A DNA stretch of 64,000 bases from FEN-1297 sp963710735 (GCA_963710735.1 CAVQBN010000005.1:1-64000), one strand, 5' to 3'. Positions 7,127 through 15,866 are shown, counted from the stretch's first letter. Numbers and translations: made by a program. The notes: a model not told the origin generated them from the letters alone.

Positions 7127-7140
7127 ATCTCTTTATTAAT

Positions 7141-7165
7141 CATTTACACAAAATTCTTTACACTC
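7141..7165 (-). repeat. IS256 right terminal inverted repeat
   Basis: Read on the - strand it begins GAGTGTAAAGAATTTTG and continues TGTAAATG, pairing with the left end at 5767-5793. Confidence 0.7.
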
Positions 7166-7879
7166 CCCATTTTTTAGGAATAAATAAATCCTATATCAAA
7201 TATATTAAACTCTCCACCCTCAGATCTCCGTATTCGGTTTTTTATTTCTCCTTTCACTTTGTTACACAGTTACTCATTTCATTTTTTACTTTAATTTATA
7301 ACTTCTTTTCCCTTTAGCTAATTAAATATAAAACTAGACAATTCTACGCTTCAACCGAATAATTGTTTAATCGTTTATGCTTTTAATTGTTTAAATGAGA
7401 ATACATTTGGGAAGCATGCTTTAGTAATCAATTCCTCAGCTGCAATGGATCTCAAAAGTCCCCTCCATCGGAGGGGATTTAGGGGTGGGTTTATTTTCGA
7501 ATTTTTAAATTAAACATATCAACAGTTCGCTTCATCCCAATAATTCATTTATATTCTCTGCACCTTGCTTTTCCACTTTCCCAAAAGTTTACCTCTATTT
7601 TTTTATTACATCATCCACTCTGCTACCTTTTTACATACGCTCCAGGTACGCTATAACAAGCCTATGAAAAGCCTGTAAGCAGTCTACTGTTGCTTCCGAA
7701 TTTAATATTTATTTTTTCATTAAAACATCAATAAGCACTGGGAAAAACTTTTTCATATCTTTATCAATTTTTTCTTATTCTTGTAAGGCACTTTCTATTC
7801 ATAAAAAGAATAATTATTTTTATACCGGATTGTAAATTGCTAAGTACATTAATGTATATTCTTTTAAAGAAAGTAATTC
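7166..7879. other. Long non-coding interval between IS256 and the SDR gene
   Basis: About 0.7 kb without a protein-like ORF. The one distinctive item is the G/C-rich repeat at 7454-7492. The rest is AT-rich and appears to be degraded sequence. A short - strand open stretch near 7195-7265 looks faintly coding but has fewer than 35 codons. The missing first half of the DUF932 gene is not here. Confidence 0.5.
7454..7492. repeat. CCCCTCC/GGAGGGG dispersed-type repeat
   Basis: CCCCTCC (7460-7466), loop ATC, GGAGGGG (7470-7476) followed by ATTTAGGGGTGGGT. From memory, this combination occurs many times between genes in Bacteroidota and Ignavibacteria genomes, like a REP sequence. Only one copy lies in this window, so the repeat status rests on prior knowledge. 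Confidence 0.5.
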
Positions 7880-8575
7880 ATGAAAAAAGAATTATTAATT
7901 TTCGGTGCAAATGGAGATTTGGGGAAGGGGATAACTGAAGTATTATTAAATAAAGATTTTGATAAAGTATATCTATTTGCGTCCCGCTTTAATGATAATG
8001 AATATCCGAATGCAGAAAAAATAATTACTAAGGATTTATCCGTTGAAGAAAATGTAATTGAAGCTTTTAAGTCCATAAAAATTGAAAAAGACAAGCTCTT
8101 ATTTCTGTATAGCACTATAGGCGGGTATTTTGGAGGAAAAACTCTTTGGGAAACCGAAGTAGAAGAGTGGGAAAAAATATTTCAAATAAATTTAAAAACT
8201 AGTTTTTTAATTGCAAAATATTTTGCTAAATTTGTAACGGAATCTTATGGGGGAGCTATTTGTTTTACAGCAGCTGAAACCGGGATACATGCCGAATCAA
8301 ATAAAGCTGCTTATGGTGTTTCTAAAAGTGCTTTAATTCATTTAGTAAAAACTTTAGCGCTGGAGGGGTTAAAAATTAAGCTAAGCGTTAACGCAATTGC
8401 TCCTTATATAATTGATACTCCTTCAAACAGAAAATGGATGAAAGATACAGATTATGCAGGATGGATTAAACCAGAAGAAGTGGGCGAATTAGCATTTAGC
8501 TTATTTAATAATTTTAATTTCATTACTGGAAATATTCTGGAATTGAAAGATAGATTTGAAGTAGGAACTAAATAA
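7880..8575 (+). CDS. SDR-family oxidoreductase
   Basis: A 231-residue Rossmann-fold short-chain dehydrogenase. The nucleotide-binding motif is GANGDLGKG at residues 9-17. The catalytic Tyr and Lys lie in YGVSK. The usual catalytic Ser position reads FTAAET, which has Thr rather than Ser, so this residue is less certain. The NAI motif (VNAIAP) after the active site is typical of the classical subfamily. The substrate cannot be deduced. It is a single gene between the mobile region and the ExbB cluster. The start ATG follows AAAGAAAG. Confidence 0.85.
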   Translation: MKKELLIFGANGDLGKGITEVLLNKDFDKVYLFASRFNDNEYPNAEKIITKDLSVEENVIEAFKSIKIEKDKLLFLYSTIGGYFGGKTLWETEVEEWEKIFQINLKTSFLIAKYFAKFVTESYGGAICFTAAETGIHAESNKAAYGVSKSALIHLVKTLALEGLKIKLSVNAIAPYIIDTPSNRKWMKDTDYAGWIKPEEVGELAFSLFNNFNFITGNILELKDRFEVGTK

Positions 8576-8618
8576 CAAAAAAGAGGATAAAGGGAGTCTT
8601 CCGAAAATATTTTTATAG

Positions 8619-8642
8619 AGATTAATTTTATATGGTTAATCT
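8619..8642. promoter_or_regulatory. Inverted repeat upstream of exbB (possible operator)
   Basis: AGATTAA (8619-8625) and TTAATCT (8636-8642), separated by ten bases, lie about 80 bases before the exbB start. The spacing of half-sites (centre to centre about 17 bases) would fit a dimeric regulator. It is not followed by a T tract, so it is not an obvious terminator. The regulator is unknown. Confidence 0.35.
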
Positions 8643-8718
8643 ATAAACAAATATTAAATAAAAAGAAAACTTTCTCTCATTTTGAATAAAAAATATAATC
8701 ATTAGGAGGTTATGCTAT

Positions 8719-9414
8719 ATGCAAATACTAGCTGCATTCACGTCAATCACTGCCGTAATAGCTCAGGCTACAAGCGGCACAAGCCCGTTAAATTGGTTAG
8801 CAGAAAAATATGCTGCGGGCGGTATTTTTATGCACCCGATTTTAGCTTGCCTGGTTTTAGGTTTAGCTTTCTCTATTGAAAGATTTTGGACTCTTTCACG
8901 TGCTAGAGTTAATACCAAAGATTTTATTATTAAAGTTACAAAAGCACTGGCAGACGGCGGTGTAGAAGAAGCAAAAGAAGTTTGCGCTAATACAAGAGGT
9001 CCTATTGCTTCAGTTTTCCATGCTGGTTTGTTAAGAGCTGATGAAGGTTTGGAAGCCGCTGAAAAAGCTATTATTGCTTATGGCGGAATCGAAATGGGAT
9101 TTCTTGAAAAAGGTATGATTTGGATTTCTACTTTTATTACTATTGCTCCTATGCTTGGGTTTACCGGAACCGTACAAGGTATGATTGAAGCATTTGATGC
9201 TATTAAAGAAGCCGCACAAATTTCACCCGCGGTAGTTGCAAGTGGTATTTCTGTGGCATTATTAACCACATTATTTGGCCTTGTTGTAGCTATGATCCTT
9301 CAGGTATTTTACAATTATTTTGTTTCCAGGATTGATCGTTTAGTCGGTGATATGGAAGAAAGTTCTGTAGAGTTAATTGATGCTCTATACGAAATAAAAA
9401 CGAAGAAAAAATAA
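8719..9414 (+). CDS. exbB: MotA/TolQ/ExbB-family proton channel protein
   Basis: A 231-residue inner-membrane protein with three hydrophobic segments: about residues 32-55, 130-155 and 172-200. The family signature is in the last two, with APMLGFTGTVQGMIEAF and the ALLTTLFGL stretch. ExbB forms the pentameric channel that, with ExbD, converts proton-motive force into motion for TonB or related transducers. AGGAGG at 8704-8709 sets the start. Two exbD genes follow within 41 and 17 bases, giving a three-gene operon. No tonB gene is in the window, so the energised partner is unknown. Confidence 0.93.
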   Translation: MQILAAFTSITAVIAQATSGTSPLNWLAEKYAAGGIFMHPILACLVLGLAFSIERFWTLSRARVNTKDFIIKVTKALADGGVEEAKEVCANTRGPIASVFHAGLLRADEGLEAAEKAIIAYGGIEMGFLEKGMIWISTFITIAPMLGFTGTVQGMIEAFDAIKEAAQISPAVVASGISVALLTTLFGLVVAMILQVFYNYFVSRIDRLVGDMEESSVELIDALYEIKTKKK

Positions 9415-9454
9415 TTAATTTATCAGTATTTCATAATAAAATTTAAAATTAAAA

Positions 9455-9982
9455 ATGATTAAGAAGAAAAAAATTGCAGAAGCCTCAATTCCTACAAGTT
9501 CAATGGCTGATATTGCATTTTTGCTTTTATTATTCTTTCTTGTTGCAACTACAATTGATGTTGATACCGGTTTGGGCCTTACATTACCGGAGTATGTAAC
9601 AGACATAAAAAATGTTAAGGTTCCTAAAGAAAGAATGGCAGCTATTCTGATTAACGAAAACGGTGATGTGCTTCTTGATGGAAATCAAATCCCGGTTATT
9701 CAAATAAAAGATCAATTGAAGCCGAGAATAATTTCTAAAATTGAATTACCAAATGATAAGAAGCTGATCGTTTCAGTTAAAACAGATAGGAAAACAAATT
9801 ACAATATTTATATTCAGGCATTAGACCAGATAAAGCAGTCCTATTTTGAGGTTAGGGATGAGTATTCGTTTTCCCATTACGGGAAAAAATATAACGACCT
9901 TGGTTCGGATGAGCAGAATATTGTGAAAGATAAAGTTCCAATTATCATTTCACTTGCTGAACCTGAATCAATTAAAAAATAA
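9455..9982 (+). CDS. exbD: ExbD/TolR-family biopolymer transport protein (first copy)
   Basis: A 175-residue protein with the ExbD layout: a short cytoplasmic N-terminus, one transmembrane helix, and a periplasmic domain. The motif TSSMADIAFLLLLFFLV carries the conserved membrane Asp that takes part in proton transfer. It pairs with ExbB, encoded just upstream. The periplasmic part (about 45-175) is longer than in the second copy and contains an insertion with Tyr-rich and charged segments. The duplication suggests a heteromeric ExbD pair, as is common in Bacteroidota. Confidence 0.92.
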   Translation: MIKKKKIAEASIPTSSMADIAFLLLLFFLVATTIDVDTGLGLTLPEYVTDIKNVKVPKERMAAILINENGDVLLDGNQIPVIQIKDQLKPRIISKIELPNDKKLIVSVKTDRKTNYNIYIQALDQIKQSYFEVRDEYSFSHYGKKYNDLGSDEQNIVKDKVPIIISLAEPESIKK

Positions 9983-9998
9983 GTTTGAGGTATAACTA

Positions 9999-10412
9999 AT
10001 GAAATTTGAAAAGAGAAGGGCCAGTACCAAGCAGGAAATTCCAACTGCCTCTATGCCTGATATTGTCTTTATGCTTCTTCTTTTCTTTATGGTAACAACA
10101 ACACTAAGAGAAGTAGAAGTTCATGTTCAGTATGCCTTGCCCTCAGCTAAGGCGATTGAGAAAATTGAAAATAAAAGGCTGGTATCTTATATCTGGGTTG
10201 GAAAATCCGGCAATATCCAAATAAATGACTCGATTGTGAAGCTTAAGGATATTGAACCGATAATGTATGCGAAGAGAAAAGCTTTGCCTAACGTTATAGT
10301 TTCTTTAAGAATTGATAAGAACACGGATATGGGACAAGTAACTGATATTCAGCAGGAACTTAGAAAAGCATCTTGTTTGCGTATCAATTATTCGACTAAT
10401 GTGAAATTATAG
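9999..10412 (+). CDS. exbD: ExbD/TolR-family biopolymer transport protein (second copy)
   Basis: A 137-residue ExbD with the motif TASMPDIVFMLLLFFMV near the N-terminus, again with the essential membrane Asp. It lies 17 bases after the first exbD and is closed by a strong terminator, so it is the last gene of the operon. The periplasmic domain is compact and ends near Tyr-Ser-Thr-Asn-Val-Lys-Leu. The sequence differs clearly from the first copy, so the two are not a recent duplication. Confidence 0.92.
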   Translation: MKFEKRRASTKQEIPTASMPDIVFMLLLFFMVTTTLREVEVHVQYALPSAKAIEKIENKRLVSYIWVGKSGNIQINDSIVKLKDIEPIMYAKRKALPNVIVSLRIDKNTDMGQVTDIQQELRKASCLRINYSTNVKL

Positions 10413-10444
10413 ATAGACACTAAATATATTTTATATTAAATTTC

Positions 10445-10477
10445 AAGGCAGGTTTGTAATTACTAACCTGCCTTTTT
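10445..10477 (+). terminator. Rho-independent terminator of the exbB-exbD-exbD operon
   Basis: AAGGCAGGTT (10445-10454), a ten-base loop, AACCTGCCTT (10465-10474) and then TTT. A ten-pair perfect stem with a T tract is a textbook intrinsic terminator. Confidence 0.9.
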
Positions 10478-10493
10478 AATTTATGAGGAGTAT

Positions 10494-10946
10494 ATGGTAT
10501 TAAAAGATAAAATTAACGAAGATTTAAAATCTGCGATGAAATCCGGAGATAAACTCCGCCTGGAAACTATAAGGTCAATTAGAGCATTAATATTGGAGTT
10601 TGAAAAAAGCGGCACGGGGAAAGAATTCAATAATGAAGAAGAAATTAAGCTTTTAAGTTCTGCTGCTAAAAAAAGGAAAGATTCAATTGAGCAATATAGA
10701 AATGCGGGCAGGGAAGAGCTTGCGTCCAAAGAAGAAAAAGAATTAGCTATTATACAGGAATATTTGCCTAAACAATTATCCGAAGAAGAAATTCTTACTG
10801 AAGTAAAAAAAGTTGCCGGGAGTATAGGTGCAGGTACAAAGGATGATTTCTCAAAACTTATGCCGCAAGTTATGAAACTTCTTAAAGGAAAAGCCGACGG
10901 GAAAACTGTTAAATCTGTTGTTGAACATTTTCTGGGGATAAATTGA
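10494..10946 (+). CDS. GatB/YqeY domain-containing protein
   Basis: A 150-residue YqeY-family protein, resembling the C-terminal tRNA-binding tail of GatB. An N-terminal helical part begins MVLKDKINEDLKSAMKSGD, as is usual for the family, and contains KLRLETIRSIRA. The C-terminal domain has EYLPKQLSEEE. It is proposed to have an accessory role in tRNA amidation, but the free-standing protein's function is unproven. GAGGAG lies just ahead of the start. Its stop codon overlaps the TTG start of the next gene, so the two are translationally coupled. Confidence 0.9.
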   Translation: MVLKDKINEDLKSAMKSGDKLRLETIRSIRALILEFEKSGTGKEFNNEEEIKLLSSAAKKRKDSIEQYRNAGREELASKEEKELAIIQEYLPKQLSEEEILTEVKKVAGSIGAGTKDDFSKLMPQVMKLLKGKADGKTVKSVVEHFLGIN

Positions 10947-11464
10947 ATATACTGGACATAATAATTTTTATCATTGTTATTGTTGGTTTTATACTCGGTT
11001 ATAAAGACGGTTTTGTTAGAAAAATAATCGGATTGATTGGTTTTGGCCTCGCGATATTTTTAGCAATAAAATTTTCAGACATTTCCGGGAGATACATAGA
11101 AAAGCTATTCGGAATCGAATTTTACCTTTCGGAAATTATCGGCGGAGTTTTAATATTTTTATTCGTAATATTTATTGCCTCCGTTATGAAAAGAGTGGTT
11201 CATCCATTTGATAAAATAAATAATTTATTTAATCAAATTATTGGAGGTGTTGTCGGGATAATACAGATTTTATATTTCCTCAGCGCAATTTTATTCTTAC
11301 TAAATATATTTAATGTCCCCTCAAAAAAGGTTACAAACGGTTCAATTTTTTATGGCCCGGTTTATGGGATTATTCCATCGACAATAGATTTAATAAAAAA
11401 TTATACCCCGGAGACAAAAAAAATAATAAAAGAATATATAAATGATAAAGATTCTGTAAAATGA
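10943..11464 (+). CDS. CvpA-family membrane protein
   Basis: A 173-residue integral membrane protein with four hydrophobic segments and the family's opening pattern of Asp followed by a helix and GYKDGFVRKIIGLIGF. CvpA was named for colicin V production in Escherichia coli; in most bacteria its role is envelope maintenance and is not well defined. The start is a TTG overlapping the yqeY stop (TTGA), and its own stop overlaps the mutS2 ATG (ATGA). The gene order cvpA-mutS2 is widely conserved, which supports the call. Confidence 0.87.
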   Translation: MNILDIIIFIIVIVGFILGYKDGFVRKIIGLIGFGLAIFLAIKFSDISGRYIEKLFGIEFYLSEIIGGVLIFLFVIFIASVMKRVVHPFDKINNLFNQIIGGVVGIIQILYFLSAILFLLNIFNVPSKKVTNGSIFYGPVYGIIPSTIDLIKNYTPETKKIIKEYINDKDSVK

Positions 11465-13809
11465 TATCGCCTTCCATCATCGATAAATTAGAATATCAGA
11501 AAGTCCTTCAATATATCTCGCGTTACGGCCTCACGGAAAAAGGTAAGAATCTGTTATTAACATTTTCACCAATGGATAATCTGGGGGAAATTAAATCCGA
11601 AGGTGAATTAGTAAATGAGGCAAAAGAAATTTTAATAAAGAATATTCCTCCTCCTATTGAATATTTATCCGATCTTAACGAAACAATATCGATGGGCAAT
11701 ATAGACGGCGCCGTAATCGATAGTAAAAAAATTCTTGAAATATTGAAGCTCGAGGTTATTTCCAGAAATTTAGTGCACTATTTAAAGCAGAATTCAGAAA
11801 CAGCCCCGGTGCTTTCTGAATTAAACCAGCATTTGTTTTCTGATAAATTATTTGAACATTATATACAGAAAATTATTAATGAAAACGGGGAGGTTCGTGA
11901 TAATGCCAGTCCAAAATTAGCCGATATAAGAAAAGAAATTAGGGTTAGAAATGATGAGCTGGTAAAATCCGTAAACAGGATAATTAAATCTCTAACAGAT
12001 AAAGATATAGTTCGTGAAGAATATTTAACACTTAGAGACGGGCGGATTGTAATTCCGGTAAAAGCCGAACATAAAAGACATATCAGAGGTTTTATCCATT
12101 CGGAATCTTCCACCGGCCAAACTGTTTATATTGAACCGGAAGAGACGCTGGAATTGAATAATGATATCGTTTCACTTTCCTTTGCTGAAAGAAGGGAAGT
12201 CGAAAGATTGTTAAGAGAAATCACAAAAAGAATTGGTGATGTCAGTATCCAGCTTAAAGAATCGCTAGCAACAGTAGCTTACATAGATACAATTTTTGCT
12301 AGGGCAAATTATTCCCTGGAAATAATTGGTTCTTTCCCGGATATAAATAATGAAAAACCATTCCGTGTAAACGATGCACGCCATCCTATTCTTCTAAAAA
12401 AATTCGGTAAAAGCGGAACTGTACCTTTAAATTTTTCAATTGGGAATAAAAAAGTAGTTTTAATTACCGGACCGAATGCCGGCGGTAAAACGGTAGTATT
12501 AAAAACCATAGGATTGCTGTCTTTGATGGTGCAGTCCGGAATTCATATACCGGCCAGCCCGGATTCAAACTTTCACTTTTTTAATAATGTTTTATTGGAT
12601 GTGGGCGACTCGCAATCAATTGAAGATGACCTTTCAACATTCAGTTCGCATTTATCAAATATTAAAAATATTTTAGAAGATGCTGACGACAAATCTCTAA
12701 TTCTTTTAGATGAAATCGGTACAGGCACAGACCCGGCCGAAGGTTCGGCATTGGCTGCAGCTGTTTTAATAGAATTGAAAAACAGAAACAGTATAGTATT
12801 TGCGACAACCCATCACGGAAGCCTGAAATTAATTGCAAATGATCTTGAAGGATTTGAAAATGCGGCAATGGAATTTGATACCAAAAATCTAAAGCCGACA
12901 TATGTATTTAAACAAGGTATTCCGGGCTCCAGTTATGCTTTTGAAGTTGCCAAGAGAATAGGACTTTCCGATGATTTTTTGTCATTAGCATCAAAACATC
13001 TGGATACGGATAAACATAAGATAGAAAATTTCCTGGTGGAAATTGAACAAAAATCTCAGGATCTCGAAACCAAATTAAAAAATCTTGAAATTGAAAATAC
13101 CAGGCTGCGGGGATTATCGAACCTATACTCCAGGAAAATTGAAAGTTTGGATGGAGAAAAAAAAGAAATTATTAAAAAAGCTAAATCGGATGCAGACGAT
13201 TATTTAAAGGGAATAAATAAAAAAATAGAATCGGTTATTAAGGAATTAAAAGAGTCGAATGCTGAAAAGGAAGTTATTAAAAAATCCCGCAGCATAATTA
13301 GTGAAGTAAAACAAGTAAACAAGAATCTTTTCATCGAGAATCTTGATTTGTACCAGGAAAAGTCTAACTTTGATATCGGAAATTTTGTCTGTATAAAAGA
13401 TACTCAAACTGTCGGCGAAATTATAGATATCATAAAAGAAAAAAATAAAGCTACAATTAAAATAGGTTCTGTAAAAATGCAAGTGGCTTTAAAAGATTTA
13501 ATTCATGCTAAACAACAAAAAGATAAACCGGCGTACTCGGATAATACCCATTTTAACATAACGTCGGCAGAATACAGAATAGATATAAGAGGGAAAAAAC
13601 CCGACGAAGTTGAATTTGAAATATTAAAATTCATTGATAATGCTTATTCATCAGGCCTGGAAAGAGTAGAAGTTTTACACGGTAAAGGTACCGGGGCATT
13701 AAAAAAAACCGTTCATGATATTCTGAAGAAACACGAGGGTGTAAAAAATTATTATTTTGCCCCAATAGAATTTGGCGGTGAAGGTATAACAATAGCAGAA
13801 TTAAATTAG
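11461..13809 (+). CDS. mutS2: Endonuclease MutS2
   Basis: A 782-residue MutS2. Order of parts: a MutS-like core and clamp helices (about 1-300), ATPase with Walker A GPNAGGKT at about 337-344 and Walker B LILLDEIGTGTDPAEG at about 413-428, a long charged coiled coil (about 515-640), and a C-terminal Smr nuclease domain (about 703-782) with IDIRGKKPDE and HGKGTGAL. MutS2 lacks the mismatch-recognition domain. In studied bacteria it suppresses homologous recombination or rescues collided ribosomes by splitting them. The Smr domain argues that the protein is complete. Confidence 0.96.
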   Translation: MISPSIIDKLEYQKVLQYISRYGLTEKGKNLLLTFSPMDNLGEIKSEGELVNEAKEILIKNIPPPIEYLSDLNETISMGNIDGAVIDSKKILEILKLEVISRNLVHYLKQNSETAPVLSELNQHLFSDKLFEHYIQKIINENGEVRDNASPKLADIRKEIRVRNDELVKSVNRIIKSLTDKDIVREEYLTLRDGRIVIPVKAEHKRHIRGFIHSESSTGQTVYIEPEETLELNNDIVSLSFAERREVERLLREITKRIGDVSIQLKESLATVAYIDTIFARANYSLEIIGSFPDINNEKPFRVNDARHPILLKKFGKSGTVPLNFSIGNKKVVLITGPNAGGKTVVLKTIGLLSLMVQSGIHIPASPDSNFHFFNNVLLDVGDSQSIEDDLSTFSSHLSNIKNILEDADDKSLILLDEIGTGTDPAEGSALAAAVLIELKNRNSIVFATTHHGSLKLIANDLEGFENAAMEFDTKNLKPTYVFKQGIPGSSYAFEVAKRIGLSDDFLSLASKHLDTDKHKIENFLVEIEQKSQDLETKLKNLEIENTRLRGLSNLYSRKIESLDGEKKEIIKKAKSDADDYLKGINKKIESVIKELKESNAEKEVIKKSRSIISEVKQVNKNLFIENLDLYQEKSNFDIGNFVCIKDTQTVGEIIDIIKEKNKATIKIGSVKMQVALKDLIHAKQQKDKPAYSDNTHFNITSAEYRIDIRGKKPDEVEFEILKFIDNAYSSGLERVEVLHGKGTGALKKTVHDILKKHEGVKNYYFAPIEFGGEGITIAELN

Positions 13810-13810
13810 G

Positions 13811-15319
13811 TTGGTTTTGTTAAAAAAAATCTTAATAGCAAATAGGGGAGAAATTGCTGTTCGAATAATTAGAGCATGTAAAGAACTTGGAATTAAATCC
13901 ATAGCAATTTATTCCGATGCAGACAAAAAATCATTACACACCCGCTTAGCAGATGAAGCATATAATATAGGCGAACCGGCCTCTTCACAATCGTATTTAA
14001 ATAAATCCAAAATTATAGAATTAGCTAAAAAGCTAAAGGTAGATGCAATTCATCCAGGTTATGGGTTCTTTTCTGAAAATGCTGATTTTATAAAATCATG
14101 CGAGGATGAAAAAATTATTTTCATTGGGCCATCTTCAAAATCCGTAGCAATGATGGGAAGCAAAATTGCTGCACGTGAATTAATGTTGAAAAACGGTGTT
14201 CCAATAGTTCCGGGTACAACCAGCCCCGTTTCATCTTTAAAAGAGGGAATCAAGTCAGCTGAAGAAATCGGGTTTCCTGTTTTACTTAAAGCTTCTGCAG
14301 GCGGCGGCGGTAAAGGAATGAGAAAGATTTCATCTAAAAGTGAATTCAAGGAATCTTTTGAAGCGACTAAAAGAGTAGCATTGAAAGCATTCGGGGATGA
14401 TGCAATTTATATCGAAAAGTTTATAGAAAATCCAAAACATATAGAAGTACAAATCATTGCAGATATGCATGGCAACTTTGCTCATCTGTTTGAGAGAGAA
14501 TGTTCTGTTCAACGGAGGCATCAAAAAATTATTGAAGAAGCTCCTTCTTCATTTGTCGATGCAGAAACAAGGGCTAAAATTACAAGCGCTGCCCTAAGTG
14601 CTGCAAAAGCCTGTGGTTATTATAATGCCGGTACAATCGAATTTTTAATGGATGCTAATAAGAATTTTTATTTTCTTGAGATGAATACCAGGCTTCAGGT
14701 TGAACATGCCGTAACCGAATTAATTACCGGGATTGATCTTGTTAAAGAACAGATTTCTATTGCTTCCGGTAATAAATTATCATTTAGCCAGAACAATATA
14801 AAAATTAATGGTCATGCTTTGGAAAGCCGTATATATGCCGAAGATGCGGAAAATAATTTTTTACCTTCAACAGGTATTATTTACGAGTACAAGCCTCCCA
14901 TGGGTCCGGGTGTACGTATTGATGATGGTTTTAATACCGGATCTGAAATTACAGTTTATTATGATCCATTAATCTCAAAACTTGTTTGCTGGTCGGATAA
15001 CCGGACTAACGCTATCAATAGGATGAAAAGGGCATTAGACGAGTATAAAATTGCCGGCGTTACTACAAATATTTCCTTTTTAAAATCTGTTTATAATAAT
15101 AAAAATTTTATAAACGGAAAATTTGATATTAACTTTCTGGAAAGAGAATCCGAAGCTTTGAATATTTTTATGAAGAAAGAAAGCAAAAAGATTAATCTGG
15201 AAAATGCTGCAGCGATTTTTACTGCTCTGGTAAAAGAAAATGCAGCCAGGCGAAAAGGAAATGAGAATAAAAATAATTCTAATCTTGAAAACAAGTGGAT
15301 TGATTTAATGTATGAGTGA
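13811..15319 (+). CDS. accC: Biotin carboxylase subunit (acetyl-/acyl-CoA or pyruvate carboxylase)
   Basis: A 502-residue biotin carboxylase. The N-terminal domain starts KKILIANRGEIAVRI. The ATP-grasp domain carries the glycine-rich loop KASAGGGGKGM and ERECSVQRRHQK. The C-terminal domain has EMNTRLQVEH and the YYDPLISKL segment. It carboxylates biotin using ATP and bicarbonate. The C-terminal extension of about 50 residues beyond the usual AccC end resembles acyl-CoA carboxylase subunits. The start is TTG at 13811 or 13817; no ATG is available. A biotin carrier gene overlaps its end, but no carboxyltransferase is nearby, so the acyl substrate is uncertain. Confidence 0.92.
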   Translation: MVLLKKILIANRGEIAVRIIRACKELGIKSIAIYSDADKKSLHTRLADEAYNIGEPASSQSYLNKSKIIELAKKLKVDAIHPGYGFFSENADFIKSCEDEKIIFIGPSSKSVAMMGSKIAARELMLKNGVPIVPGTTSPVSSLKEGIKSAEEIGFPVLLKASAGGGGKGMRKISSKSEFKESFEATKRVALKAFGDDAIYIEKFIENPKHIEVQIIADMHGNFAHLFERECSVQRRHQKIIEEAPSSFVDAETRAKITSAALSAAKACGYYNAGTIEFLMDANKNFYFLEMNTRLQVEHAVTELITGIDLVKEQISIASGNKLSFSQNNIKINGHALESRIYAEDAENNFLPSTGIIYEYKPPMGPGVRIDDGFNTGSEITVYYDPLISKLVCWSDNRTNAINRMKRALDEYKIAGVTTNISFLKSVYNNKNFINGKFDINFLERESEALNIFMKKESKKINLENAAAIFTALVKENAARRKGNENKNNSNLENKWIDLMYE

Positions 15320-15812
15320 TTTTGTTGTAACTTTGAATAATAAAAAGAAGACGGTTTCATTATCCGGGAACTCACACATTTTAATTGACGATCAGAAAAT
15401 TGAGTATGAATTAATCTTATTAAACAGCCATACTTATTTATTGAAAATTAATGACCGGTTTTTTGAAATATCTGTTGACAAAACCGGTAACGGTAAATAT
15501 TCACTCTTAATTGACGGGCACAAGTATGAAACAATAATCCGTTCTGCACTTCAGGAAAAAGTAAGTCAGCTGCTGCAGCAAAAAGATCCAATTCATATGA
15601 AAACCGAAGTAAAAGCACCAATGCCGGGTATGGTACTTAAAATAAAGAAAAATATAAGTGATAAAGTTGCACAAGGTGAAACAATATTAATACTTGAAGC
15701 AATGAAAATGGAAAATGATTTACGTTCGCCGCGTTCCGGCATTTTAAGTGAAATAATGGCAAAAGAAGGAAGTGCTGTAGAAAAAGGAACGGTCTTATTT
15801 ACAATAGAATAA
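15312..15812 (+). CDS. Biotin carboxyl carrier protein domain protein
   Basis: A 166-residue protein with a C-terminal biotinyl/lipoyl domain. EAMKMEN places the biotinylated Lys at K132, and the domain begins VKAPMPGMV. The first 95 residues form a beta-rich segment similar to those linking carriers to acyl-CoA or oxaloacetate carboxylases. The ATG at 15312 overlaps the end of the carboxylase gene by eight bases. The two proteins very likely form one enzyme with a carboxyltransferase encoded elsewhere. Confidence 0.92.
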   Translation: MSDFVVTLNNKKKTVSLSGNSHILIDDQKIEYELILLNSHTYLLKINDRFFEISVDKTGNGKYSLLIDGHKYETIIRSALQEKVSQLLQQKDPIHMKTEVKAPMPGMVLKIKKNISDKVAQGETILILEAMKMENDLRSPRSGILSEIMAKEGSAVEKGTVLFTIE

Positions 15813-15866
15813 TAAAGTTTTAGTACAATAAATAATTAACTATATTAATAACATAATGGAGGTCTC

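Larger units (their letters stand above)
5767..7165 (-). mobile_element. IS256-family insertion sequence (about 1.4 kb)
   Basis: A single transposase gene is framed by imperfect terminal inverted repeats at 5767-5793 and 7141-7165. Both begin GAGT and share TTTGTGTAAATG at the inner part. The length is normal for the family. The left end cuts a DUF932 gene. No 8-9 bp direct repeat is visible in the flanks (AGCTGTTA left, CCCATTTT right), so target duplication has been lost or the flanks were rearranged. The transposase frame is intact, so the element may still be active. Confidence 0.88.

Noticed and set aside
7195..7265. Short - strand open stretch with GVKGE-like and EGGEF segments
   Set aside because: Fewer than 35 codons, no clear start, and it lies in otherwise degraded DNA.
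8694..8699. Perfect TATAAT before exbB
   Set aside because: A start about seven bases downstream would fall inside the exbB Shine-Dalgarno sequence, leaving no room for ribosome binding. There is no matching -35.
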